Assembly (NCBI GenBank): GCA_021927905.1
Contig: BLLK01000069.1
Span: 1,302,001-1,366,000, forward strand
Length of the DNA: 64,000 nt
Reading direction: 5' to 3'
DNA from: Chaetoceros tenuissimus
Taxonomy: Eukaryota; Bacillariophyta; Thalassiosirophyceae; Chaetocerotales; Chaetocerotaceae
Shown here in pieces: positions 18,273-29,589 of the stretch. The translations under genes were made by a program, and so were the position numbers. Position 1 is the stretch's first letter; the number at the start of each line of letters is the position of its first letter. The notes beneath the pieces were generated by a model that saw nothing but the letters and a program-made list of their open reading frames with translations, searched no databases and had not been told where the DNA came from.

Positions 18273-21071
18273 ATGGGTTCTATAGAAAATGATATTGTGA
18301 TTGATGACGAAACAGAGAGCAACGATGAAAATTTTCTTCCAAGCAATTCCGAGGGCGAAGCATCTAGTTACTTTGGAAATTTTGATGAGAATTTAGAATC
18401 AGAATTTGGTGATTTGGCTACACCTCTCTTGGATGTCAATGGAGAAGAGAATGATGAATTGCAGCAAGATAGACAGGGGGTTCTATCTTTTATAAAATCA
18501 AAATGGAACAAATTTTTCCATGATTCTGATTCTCTAGAAGTCGCAATAGCAGCATCATATCTGAAAGATCATGAGCATAGTAGGTCATGCAGTCTTTCCA
18601 GCAACATTAGTGAAATTACACCTTTGCAGATACGTATGGTGAAAATGAGATATTCATATTTATGGCAATATTGTATTTTGATAGCTCTCTTGTGCTTATT
18701 TCTTGCATCTTGTTTTGAAGGCAAAAGTGGGTGGGGCTCTGACAGTAACAGAGGGGCAATAAATTTTTCATTAACGCTGTCATCTGTGATTATTTTTACA
18801 ATCGATGTTATCATGAGATCTATTCATGATATGGAAGAAACTAATGAATCATCCATAGGAAACAACTCTAGAATAAGCGATGACGAATCATGTGAAAGCG
18901 CAAGTGAAAAGAGGAGACTGAGAGCTAGAAGATGGAAGAAGCCACTGCTAATCATGCTATTTGCAAATGCACTTGAATCATTTCTGAATATGAAGGAAGG
19001 GCAAAATGAGTACATGTGGTCGGGTTTCTTGAAGCCAATCGCTTTCTTTTATGTATCAACAAAGGCACGAGATGCATTGACTGCGCTTTATTACGTCAGT
19101 ATCATTGTTTTCAGAGTCATTTTTATAGAGCTTTTCTTACTGCTATCATTTTCCGCAATGGCATGGTAAGTTATGATTTGGACTGCTAATATCGTTTCCA
19201 TTCAACATGTTTCATTTGGTTAACATTTCAACAAACAAACAATGAAGTCATTTGTATTTTGACTTTGATGCATTCATAGATTTGCCAACGTCATTTCTAT
19301 CGTTATTTGAAATCCAGACAGCAGCCGCAACACCAAGCCTATGGATACCTGTGTACAGTCAAGACAAGTCAAGTGCTATTTTCTTCGTTCTGTTCTTGAT
19401 TATATGTGTTTTCTTTGTTCATTCCATAGGTAAGAAAGAATATCTAGACAATCTTCACTATTTGCAGAAACCATTGCTGAAAATTATCATTTCATAGTTT
19501 TGTCAGTCGTTTTCCAAACCTACATACATTCCATGAAGACAATTCGAGAGCGTGCCTTAGCAGATAGACAAGAAGCACTTATGTTGTCATTTACTGCACT
19601 TTTAGGAGGAGATGCAGAAGCAAGTATTCAGGTGTCATGCATAGAAACAGCGAAAGTTCGTCAAGTTGTGAAATCTATTCGTCCACATTATAATTCATCC
19701 AAGATAGATGCACTAATGCATATATTGGAACCAAATGGTCTTACAGAGATTACATTTCAAGAGTACAAAATTAGAATGCCAAAACTCTTGCGGACATCAC
19801 TACGTTCAACAAGAAGACCAACGAGCCATTCGGTATTCCTTGGTTCCCTCACCGTTTTTGTGGCAATTGCAAATGTGACATACGTAATGCTGTATTCATC
19901 TCCACTGGAATTTCTTCTTTTGTCAAACTTAATATTTCCATTGGGAGGAACTATTGCCATATTAGGGCTGGTTGAAGTTTGCTTGAGGTTACGAATTTGT
20001 TCTTGTCTGCGTGATCTTTCAACTTCGCGTCACAAGTTTCTAGACGGCCTCGCAATATTTGCAAGTTTGGTTTCCATATTTGGATTGCTCCAACATTTGT
20101 TCGATGACACGATGGGGTTACAAGCGCTACTATTAGGAAGAGCTATAGATATGATTCGTATGCTTAGAGTATCAAGTATATTCCAATCTATTGTGAAGAG
20201 AAGTGGAGAAGTTTTGCCCGCAATCGTTGGACCTTTAGCATTGGTTCTTTCATGTTTGCATCTTTACACATACTCTGGCATGCTCATATGGGGTGGTGCA
20301 GTGAGTGTAGGGCAACATAATGATTCGGTTGTACCACTTTACGATCTCAACAACTTCAATGACTACCCATCTGGTTTATTGACAATGTTTAACATCTTCG
20401 TTGTCAACGATTGGCAAACTATCGCAGGCGTTTATTTGTACGCTGATAGATACTCTTCGCCTTACATAGTATACCCATTCTTCATTGGTGCTAATCTCAT
20501 CGGAGTAAATATTCTTCTCAACGTTTTGACTGCATTCTTTGTGGGAGCATTTGTTACTAAAGTTGAGAAGAGTAGTCATAGGACAAACTCACTAAATATA
20601 TCTATGTCAACAGGTTTGGATGTTAGTAGCGCGAACCTTACAATGAATGCGAGTCATAGTCAGGAGAATAGACCAAACTATCATATTCGGAATAGAAGAA
20701 GCTACGATCATGTCATATCCACTATTACTGGTGAAGAGGACAAAGATTTGTTCAAGAAAGCTCACGAAATGTTGTCGACATTTGAACGTCTTTCTGGGAG
20801 AAATAAAATTGGTTACCTTTTATGTACATCTCGGGATACTGATCGTGTGATGAATTCAGCATTCAAGTCTTTATGCGGGGAATATTTAGACATGCATGAA
20901 CTTAATTCGATCATTACAGAGCTATACGCTACGCTTTGCAACAGTCAAGATGGGATTGAAATTCGAAAAGATTACATATCTAAGAGTGGAGATGACTCAG
21001 TGATGACCATGGGAGCATCGCTTTGTAGCAAGAATCCAAATATAATGCTCTTAGTGGTACAAATCAAGTAA
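18273..21071 (+). CDS. Two-pore cation channel (TPC-like, two six-helix repeats)
   Basis: Three exons: 18273-19165, 19248-19429 and 19498-21071. The introns are 82 and 68 bp with GT-AG ends, and the spliced frame is 882 residues. Two repeats of six membrane segments are joined by a cytosolic linker (VVFQTYIHSMKTIRERALAD), as in vacuolar or endolysosomal TPC channels. The repeat II pore carries NIFVVNDWQTIAG, very like the VNNWQ pore of TPCs. The repeat II S4 segment (GRAIDMIRMLRVSSIF) has three Arg. The repeat I S4 region has few charges. There is an acidic, disordered N-terminus of about 130 residues and a helical C-terminus. No EF-hand is evident in the linker. The expected role is Ca2+/Na+ conductance across an acidic organelle membrane; ion selectivity cannot be read from sequence. 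Confidence 0.85.
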
Positions 21072-21349
21072 TATATTGCCTGTTATTGAAAGTTATTCTA
21101 CTTCCTTCTGTGCTTTACAATTTTCAAATTTTTTCATTCTTTTTTATCCATTTTCATTGCTTTCAATAATAGGTTCTGAGAACAATAGAAAATTGATGCC
21201 AAGAAGAAGAGATGGTGGTGTTCACCACGCCATTCATCTAGAAGAATGAAGAATGCGCAGAAGTTTAGAGTGAAAACAATTTTCTCTCGTCAGCATTGAT
21301 GTATTGTTTCATTAATATATGATTGTTATACATCCAATCGCGCAATACT

Positions 21350-24300
21350 ATGGAGAGAAAAGGAACTAGTGGAAATGATGATGAGGCTGATCTGCTTGCA
21401 TCGATAGGAACATCGGTACAGGACTCAAGTATCTACGAGTCCCAAGTGATAAGAGAAGCTACATCTTCAAATGCACCAAAGCTAACAGGAATAGGTTTTC
21501 CAGACTTGGCAGCATTGTCATCATCGTATAATTCATTTACAGCAGACCCGTCTAGCAAAAAGAGAAAAGCAGATGACAATGAAATTCAACACATGCTGAC
21601 TGTTTTGTCAAATATTAGATCATCATTACAAGAAGTTGAGTCAAAGCCTAATACATCCGAGAGTAGGCAAGCTCAAATTTTACGGATGAAATATCAGATG
21701 CTGCTTACCTATCTTGCTACGTATACAGATTTATCAAGGGAAGATGTTGGCTTAAATGTTGCTAGGGAAAAATCCAGTGAAGAGCAAAGAAAAAATTACT
21801 TACTTAGGATGAAAGGCAAAGAAGAGGCTTCGAGATCGTCAATTATATCTACTGACTATAGTCATGAACGGAAAAGTAAAAATTCAGGGGCTACTACGAA
21901 AAGGCCGAGTCGAAATGCCCTTCAAAGGCTCGAATTGATCAAACAGAATGGTGGCATTGAAGAAGATGGTCAGGTTGATGTCTTGTCCACTTCAAAATCT
22001 GCTTCATTTGGACAGCAAGCACTAGCATCAAGGCAATCTTCCATCGAGAATGCAAAAAGGAAGTCAACAAAAACTAGTATGATGGGGATGAAAAGAAAAC
22101 TCGTCGAGGAGAAAGGGGAGATTTGGGTAGACCCTGAGGATCTTTATAAGCGTCGCCTTGCTAGATTAGAAAGAAGGCGAGCTAGACGATTTGGAAAAAA
22201 AAGCAAAGTTGCTCAAGCTGAGAGTGCTGATTCAAAAAATGTAATTACCATAGATGATAATGAAGCCACAACTCCAATGGAAGAGAGTAAAGTGCCAATG
22301 GAAGAGAGTAAAGTGGAGAAAGATCATGTCTATTGCAGCATTTGTGATACATCACTTGTGGTCCCTGACGAATACATACAAGATTCTGATTCATTTTTAT
22401 CTTTACATATGAATGAATGTCAGGTAACGAAACCAAGTAAAAGGAGGTCTAGAAGAGCCACAAGAGCAGCAATAAAGCCTATATGTTACAAAGAAGACGA
22501 AGATATTGCTGAATATAAAAAAATGAGTAACAGACAAAGGAGGAAAGCGGTCAAAGGATGGGTTGACGATGATATTGGTGAAATTGAAGAAAGCGATGAT
22601 GAATCTTTGGTTCAAGACTCGTCAATCCATCAAGAGCTTCAAGATTTGAAAGGGCCTTCAGAACAAACATATTCAAGAAAGAGTGCTATCGACGATTACG
22701 ATGAATATGATTACGAAGACAGAGTTGATGATTGGCTTGAAAATGGTATATCTAGCATGAGAGATATGGCAGAGAAAGACGACGAGGATGAACGACCTGG
22801 TCTAGCTCATTATTCGGGTGGTCTTGAGATACCTGCATGGATAAATGATAGGCTGTTTGGTTACCAAAGAACTGGGTTGCGTTGGCTTTGGGAGCTGCAT
22901 CTACAAGAAGCTGGCGGTATTATAGGTGATGAAATGGTGAGGAATTTTATGAGAGATGCCGACATTGCGACATATATTCGACTCACAAGTTGTGTCTTAT
23001 TTTATATTCTTAGGGATTAGGAAAAACTGTTCAAGTCTGTTCCTTTCTTGGTGCAATGGCAAGCTCTAGGAAGTTGAAGTCGGTTCTGATTATTGCACCA
23101 GCAACAATGCTTAGTCATTGGGTAAGTTTATGTGAAGTCTTCATTAGATCTTAAGTAAAACTCTTTTCTCAGAATACACATCAATAGCTAAGTGAGTTGA
23201 AAATTTGGGCTCCGGGGCTTCGAAGGGTATTAGTGCATAAATCTGGAGAGAGCGATGGCTCAAATAGAACTATCACTCGTAGCTTGCTGCTGAATCTAGA
23301 GAAATGGCTAGGAAAATGCAGAGCAGATAGAATCAACGAGCCCATCGACGAAAAAGACATAAAGGAAAATGGTCTTGATTCCTTCATAGGTGAGCTATTA
23401 TTCTCATTATTGCTTGATCTTTTCATCAATTCGGCATATGATATCTTACATTTTCAATTTTTAGGCACTGGTTACGTGCTACTTACAACATTTGACAACA
23501 TTCGAAGATCAACAGACATTTGGATCTCACACAAATGGAGTTACTGTGTAATGGATGAAGGACAAAAGGTAAGTATTATTGTTTGAATTGAAATTTATCA
23601 TTTCACACATCACAATTTTGCTCATTTCCCCCCTTGTTTCCAAGATCCGTAATCCTGACGCTGAAGTTACCATTGCATGTAAGCGTTTAAGAACTCCACA
23701 TAGGCTATTGCTTTCTGGTACACCTATTCAAAATGATCTACGCGAGCTATGGAGTTTATTTGATTTCGTATTCCCAGGAAGGCTTGGAACACTACCAGTT
23801 TTCATGTCTGAATTTGCAGATCCGATAAAAAGAGGTGGATATTCCAATGCGACTCCGATGCAAGTACAACTAGCTTATAGATGCGCCTTAGTGCTTCGAG
23901 ACCTCATCAATCCTTATCTGCTACGAAGACAAAAGAAAGATATAAAGGAGGTCAGTCGAATGCCCGGAAAAACGGAGCAAGTATTGTTTTGTAAATTGTC
24001 CACGAGACAGCGTCAAATGTATGAAGCTTATCTTCGCTCAGACGATGTTAAGAATATTGTAAGAGGCAATGGGTCAACACAAACTTTCAAGCCAATCATT
24101 ATGTTGCGAAAAATTTGTAATCACCCCGACCTTATATGTAGGCCCGACGGAGAATACGAATCCTTCCTAAGAAACGGATTCGTAAATGAGAACGATATAG
24201 ACGACCTTTCCTCAGACGAGGAGGATTTTCAGGTAGATGAAAATTTTGAAGAAAGTAGCTTAATAGATCGATCGGGGAAACTTGAAGTTCTCGCCAAGAT

Positions 24301-25773
24301 TCTTCCACTATGGAAGAAACAAAACCATCGCGTCCTGATATTCTCTCAGTGGAAGAAAATGTTGGATATAATTCAACACTTTATGAATATGCAAGGATGG
24401 AAATTCGGACGATTAGATGGCAATACAAACATTGGTTCTAGACAGAAACTAGTAGACGCGTTCAACAACGATTCTTCTTATTTCGCTATGCTATGCACAA
24501 CAAAGACGGGAGGCGTAGGATTAAATCTCACTGGTGCAAACCGTATCATTCTTTATGAGTAAGTAACTCTTTGTGTCTGCTATGATCTCCAAAAATATTC
24601 TTACAAACGCAACTCGAATTCTTTCAATAGTCCTGATTGGAATCCTCAGAACGACGCACAAGCCAGTAAGTACTATAGATATTGACTTTTTTCTCTTCTG
24701 TTGTCAAAACTAAACATTATATTTCCTGATTTTAGGAGAGCGAGCGTGGAGGTTTGGCCAGAAAAGCGCTGTAACGGTTTATAGGTCAGTCAGCATATTC
24801 AATGCCAAATTATTTTTACTCTACCTTATGCAAAATGAGTAAATTCTCACCCTTTTCGTAATATCATCTTAGATTGATTACTGCTGGGACAATAGAGGAG
24901 AAGATTTATCAGCGTCAAATATTTAAAACCGCATTATCAAACCAGATCCTTCAAGATCCAAGACAACGTAGATTGTTTTCACAGAAAGACCTGCGCGACC
25001 TCTTTACCTTGAAAGCTGACGTTGACAGTGTTGCGAAAGGTGGCGAGGGTGTGACAGAAACTGGCGCTTTGACAAAAGGACGAGGAGTAGTCGATATCGA
25101 CATTGAAGATCGGAAAAAATCTGGTGACGAAAAAGATCAAGAAGGCAACAAAGAAACACTCGAAGAAGTGCTAAAAAGTAAAGGATTAGCGGGTATCTTT
25201 GACCATGATGTTGTAGATACACCCTATGCCAAGAAGTCATTCACTGTAAGAGAAATGGAAGAACAAGCGACGAAAGTAGCAGATCGTGCTGCAAAAAGTC
25301 TTGCTAGAAGCTCAGCAACTACCGATGTCTTTACGCCAACTTTTACAGGATCTGAAGAAACAGCACCTCAACGTTTCGGAGGTGTATCACGTGCTCAAGA
25401 AAGAAAGAAAGAAGAAAGGAGCCACGAAAATAATTTTGGTGGAGCGAAAAGTGCAGGTCTGAACATTGGGAGCGGAGGTGCTCTATCCAGTAGCTCACTA
25501 TTACAACAAGTACAACGAAGAAGAAATGACATTGCAACAGGAGGTGAACATTCTGCTTCCTCAAATAATCACAAAGAGGAAGATTTTGCAGTCACTTTGA
25601 TGAAACGTATTCGCAAATTTATCAAGCAGTTCACTGAAAAGTGTGGTAAAGGTCCTTCGACTTCTCAAATCCTAGATGAGTTCAAAGATGTAAAAGATTC
25701 TGACGCTGCCTTGTTCAAGTCTATTCTGAAGCAAGTTGCAGTTCCTTCCAAAGGTCATTGGTTTCTAAGATAA
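21350..25773 (+). CDS. ERCC6: CSB/Rad26-type SNF2 ATPase (transcription-coupled DNA repair)
   Basis: Eight exons: 21350-22936, 23014-23121, 23188-23389, 23465-23568, 23645-24558, 24631-24665, 24736-24784 and 24873-25773. All have GT-AG introns and together give 1299 residues. The Swi2/Snf2 motor includes the Walker A segment DEMGLGKTVQ, motif II DEGQ (the family usually has DEGH), KIRNPDAEVT, LLLSGTPIQNDLRELW, FPGRLGTLPVF and the second lobe HRVLIFSQWKKMLD to TKTGGVGLNLTGA. The last 60 residues (FAVTLMKRIRKFIKQF to GHWFLR) resemble the C-terminal winged-helix/ubiquitin-binding region of CSB. The N-terminus is basic and acidic low-complexity, with a duplicated PMEESKV and a possible zinc finger (CSICD to HMNEC) near residues 328-356. 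The ATG at 21350 is the first in frame; the extension before it has only a TTG. Confidence 0.93.
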
Positions 25774-25903
25774 AAAAGTTGTTATACACGACTGAGTATA
25801 ATTGACTATAGGAAGGTGTCAAAGATGAAAGGGAAGAAGAAGAAGCTCCTTTTCTTCCAAAAATCTTGACACGCACCCGAATTGAAACTACATAATCCAT
25901 CAA

Positions 25904-26034
25904 CTTCTCTCTGTTGTAATCATTAAACTCCAATAAAAAAAAAAAACTTCTCTCTGTTGTAAACATCAAACTCCAATCAAAGAAAGAAAGTTGTCTCTGT
26001 TGTAATCATTAAACTCAAACGAAAAAAAGAAAGC
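25904..26034. repeat. Three ~43 bp tandem repeats upstream of the nitronate monooxygenase gene
   Basis: Units start at 25904, 25947 and 25991. Each begins with CTCTCTGTTGTAATCATTAA or a near variant and ends in an A/G-rich tail. The last unit stops 4 bp before the ATG at 26039, so the array makes up the whole proximal 5' flank or 5' UTR of the gene. Confidence 0.85.
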
Positions 26035-26038
26035 AAAT

Positions 26039-27239
26039 ATGATATCGACAAGGATAACATCTATGCTCAAATGCAAATACCCCATCTTCCTTCCCGGGAT
26101 GTCCTGGATTTCAAAAGCTGAACTGGTGGCAGCAGTTAGTAAAGCAGGAGGCGTGGGTATTTTAGCAACTGGTCCATTGAATGCAGAAGAAACGCGAGCG
26201 GAAATTCAAAAGGTTAAGAAGCTAGCTCCAGGAAAACCTTTTGGAATAGGAGCCACACTACTAATGCCTGGAGCTGCAGAAAATGCAAAGGTTGCTTTAG
26301 AGGAAGAGGTACCACTGATCAATGTGAGTTTAGGAAAACCGGATTGGATCGCAGAAGAAGCACACAAGTATGGAGGAAAAGTATTGTGTACAGTCACAAA
26401 TGCAGAACATGCAAGTAAAGCGATAGACAATGGGGCTGATCTTCTCATGGTTACCGGACATGAAGCGGCTGCTCATGGCGGAGATGTCACAAGCTTAGTA
26501 TTGGTACCTAGCCTAGCGAATCAATTTCCTGATATACCCATCGTTGCTGCGGGGGGATTTGCAGATGGTAGAGGTCTAGCTGCAGGTCTATCGTTGGGGG
26601 CTGATGCAGTTGCATTTGGTACAAGATTTGCAACGACTATGGAATCGCCTCTTGCACAACATACAAAGAATGTGATTGCTAGCTTGGATAGCACTGAAAT
26701 GAAAACTATTTACAATAAAAACTTTGACGGCATTCCTGCAAGAGTATTAGCATCTCCAGCTGCTATCGAAGCAAATCGAAAAAGGCAAGCTTTTCCAGTT
26801 GTAATGTGGAGAGCATTCAAAGCCGCACAGTCAATGGGTATCCCTCTCTGGAAAGTTATACCAGGTTTATTAACACAATATGAGAAAATGTATGCTGTGG
26901 CTCAGTTTGGAGCTGCTACGGAAGCGATAATGGCAGCTACCGTTGACGGTGAATTAGAAAAGAAAGGCGTTCAATTTGTAGGTAAGTATTTTTATTCACA
27001 AAGATAAGATTATCAGGAATTAACACTACGTCCCTTTTAGTCTCAACCAATATGTATCTTTTATAACTCACAATCTCCCTCAATTTGTAGGCCAGTGTCA
27101 AGGTCTTATTCATGATATTCCTTATGTCGATGAATTAGTCCAAAGAATTGTATCAGAAGCAAAACAGATTTCACAAGACAATGCAATAAAATTTGGTTGC
27201 CATTACGATGATTCTAACAAGCAAAGTTACGGAACATAA
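26039..27239 (+). CDS. Nitronate monooxygenase-like FMN enzyme (NPD family)
   Basis: Two exons: 26039-26981 and 27091-27239 (109 bp intron), 363 residues. It is a TIM-barrel flavoprotein of the 2-nitropropane dioxygenase/nitronate monooxygenase family. The N-terminus YPIFLPGMSWISKAELVAAV, GHEAAAHGGD (place of the family's active-site His), VAAGGFADGRGLAAGLSLGA and the following VAFGTRFATT (phosphate-binding part for FMN) are typical. Nitronate oxidation is the known activity in fungi and bacteria. Many relatives have unknown substrates, so the precise reaction is open. No targeting peptide is evident. The last 49 codons are in exon 2, which a single-frame reading would miss. It converges on NAE1 with 138 bp between stops. 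Confidence 0.85.
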
Positions 27240-27377
27240 TTGTATTTTGATTGATGCCTCGATTGAAAGTGTATTTATTATAATAAATACTACCTAATTG
27301 TACTACGTATATATAAACAACGTTCTTTCAATCTCACTATTTGCAAAACAAGAACTAAACCTATGAACAACAAAAGT

Positions 27378-29126
27378 CTAGAGCTTGATGACACCTGCTA
27401 CCCCTACGATTCCATTGAAGATGTAGGTACCATCCATTGGAATGAATTTTCCAGTAATCAACTTCACTGCTTCTTGACTTGCAACTCCACCAATTACACT
27501 AGCAATATTGTGTATTTCAGCATTGTTGTACCTAGTCATCTCCTTCGCGAACGCCATATCCTTTTCTTCTTCCGTTGAAAGAAGTGTCGATTGCACCAAC
27601 TCATTCTCATCTAAACCAATCTTGGAAAGAATTTCAACAATGTATTTTTGAACATTTTTTGCATCGCTCTCGAGTGCTAGGTCCCGATCATCCTGACCAG
27701 GATAGTGCCCATGTTCATCATAAAACAAGTCACACGCCTTGAGGGCTATATACCATAGAATTGGTGTATGTACAGGGTCGTCATATGGATCAAAGGTAGA
27801 CATGGCTACATCCGATAGAAGCTCATCCTTGTCATCTCCAAATTCAAAGTCGTATTCTTGACAGTAAGATCGAGTCTTGATGAGACGGAGGTTGTAAATG
27901 TTCTTACAAAACACGTTTAGATCATCATCGGACACAAGTGGAATCACACCAGTCTTATCTGCATCATATTCATCCCCAATAGCTGCTATAATCCTTTTCA
28001 TTTCCTGAACATCACTTTCAGCTTTAGACTTGTATATTGTCTGGAGTTCAATATATCCTTGGGTCGATGCGGTCATATCCGGAATGCTTCCATTTAGAGG
28101 TGGGAAACCATCATGGCTCTCCATGAACTTTTTCAACGCCAACAAGAGAACGTCAAACATGTCAACATCTCCCTTCTTTTCAACCTTTTGATATAGATTC
28201 TCTTGTGCTAAATCAATCAATTCTTGAACTTCAAAAGGTATTTCCAAATCAGTATAGGCAAGATAGTAATTCTGATCTGCTTCAATAAAGTTCAATTCCA
28301 TATTCATATCTCTCGCAAGTGATTTGAGTTCTTTCCTGTACTCTTCTTTTTCCGCAAAGGTCTTTGGCAGAGCATCATCATCTTTTTCATTACTTTTTCT
28401 CCACAATTGCATAGCTTTGAGTAATAAAATCACATATGGAACATGTGAATGATCTTTGCTATCCATTTGATCCAAGTTTGTTTTTTCAACCAGAGCAGCT
28501 AATTCAGGAAATACACTTGCATTCATGGAAGTCGGAGCTAGACGCAAATCTGGTTTCTCATTATCAGGCTTTGATTCAATGATTGCATGATATGGAGTTT
28601 GAATTCGAACAGAGCCAATGAGTCCAAAACTCTTGACAATCACGAGGGGAACAGGTTTGGAACGAATACCGTCCCAGCAAATACTTGAAATCTTTTTCAA
28701 AATGGATGGAGGTAAATCTGACGCAATTACTAAAAGATTCTGACCTGTCTCTGCAAGTGAAGAGAAAATAGATTCATAATCTGCAGTTTCGAGCGAGTCT
28801 ACCGAAGTGAAGGAACCGATGACATCCGGATTCAATTCTGATAAATGCTTCGTAGCAATTTCAGCGCGATCTTGAGGTGTACCGTTCGAATCTTGATCAC
28901 GGAAGACGAAAAAGTTACTAAATGGATCCTGAGGAGATGTCGATGGAGAAAGCTTAGCATCATCAATGATGTGGAATTTACCGACTCCTGGTAAGCAAAG
29001 ATTTTTCAAAGTCTCTGTTCCTACTGCCGTAGCGTTCACGAGGACTATGCAGCTCTCGGAGAGTTTCTTTTGTCCATTTGCACCCCAGAGACGAAGCTGA
29101 CGATCATATTTGTTGTCTGTTGCCAT
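27378..29126 (-). CDS. NAE1: NEDD8-activating enzyme E1 regulatory subunit (APP-BP1/AXR1/Ula1)
   Basis: An intronless gene of 582 residues, slightly longer than the usual 530-540. The N-terminus KYDRQLRLWGANGQKKLSES is the E1 signature of this subunit, followed by VGTETLKNLCLPGVGKFHII and FFVFRDQD. The C-terminus has the conserved ASVIGGVASQEAVKLITGKF and an MDGTYIFNG ending. It forms the heterodimer with UBA3 that adenylates NEDD8 for cullin modification; this subunit carries no catalytic Cys. The extra length lies in acidic loops in the middle. It acts in the cytosol and nucleus. Confidence 0.93.
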   Translation of the reverse strand: MATDNKYDRQLRLWGANGQKKLSESCIVLVNATAVGTETLKNLCLPGVGKFHIIDDAKLSPSTSPQDPFSNFFVFRDQDSNGTPQDRAEIATKHLSELNPDVIGSFTSVDSLETADYESIFSSLAETGQNLLVIASDLPPSILKKISSICWDGIRSKPVPLVIVKSFGLIGSVRIQTPYHAIIESKPDNEKPDLRLAPTSMNASVFPELAALVEKTNLDQMDSKDHSHVPYVILLLKAMQLWRKSNEKDDDALPKTFAEKEEYRKELKSLARDMNMELNFIEADQNYYLAYTDLEIPFEVQELIDLAQENLYQKVEKKGDVDMFDVLLLALKKFMESHDGFPPLNGSIPDMTASTQGYIELQTIYKSKAESDVQEMKRIIAAIGDEYDADKTGVIPLVSDDDLNVFCKNIYNLRLIKTRSYCQEYDFEFGDDKDELLSDVAMSTFDPYDDPVHTPILWYIALKACDLFYDEHGHYPGQDDRDLALESDAKNVQKYIVEILSKIGLDENELVQSTLLSTEEEKDMAFAKEMTRYNNAEIHNIASVIGGVASQEAVKLITGKFIPMDGTYIFNGIVGVAGVIKL

Positions 29127-29589
29127 ACTAAAGTAATGTGTGATGTTGAAATGTTATAAAGAGGAGATAGTATTGGGATTATGATTCGATTATCACTGCA
29201 ATGCAAGTCTTCTTTGCTGTTTGCTGTTCATTGGAAAAAAGATACAAAAGAGCTTCATTCTCATTGGCGGGCGTAGGTAGGAGAAGAATCTGGCCTACCA
29301 TTTATGCTATAAAATTAGCCAGTGTCAATTTTTAAATTTAGTAATGTTGACACTCTTGGGCTTCTTTTCGGAACACACTATGGTACCATTCTACCATACA
29401 TTTCCTTGCAATAGACTAGTTCATCTCCAAACAAAAAGAGCGGGCTTCTTCTTACATTGTGCGACAAATATCAAAGATTACTCGGACCGATTACTCTTTA
29501 CTTCTAGTGCATCCTTCTATATCAAAACGGCACGACTAGCTAGGAAGATACAAAGAGAGTAACACAATTTTGTAGCACTTACCCTCCTC
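29127..29589. other. Divergent intergenic region
   Basis: 463 bp between NAE1 (minus) and the MFS transporter (plus). No coding frame starting with ATG of convincing quality and no RNA gene was seen. Confidence 0.5.
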
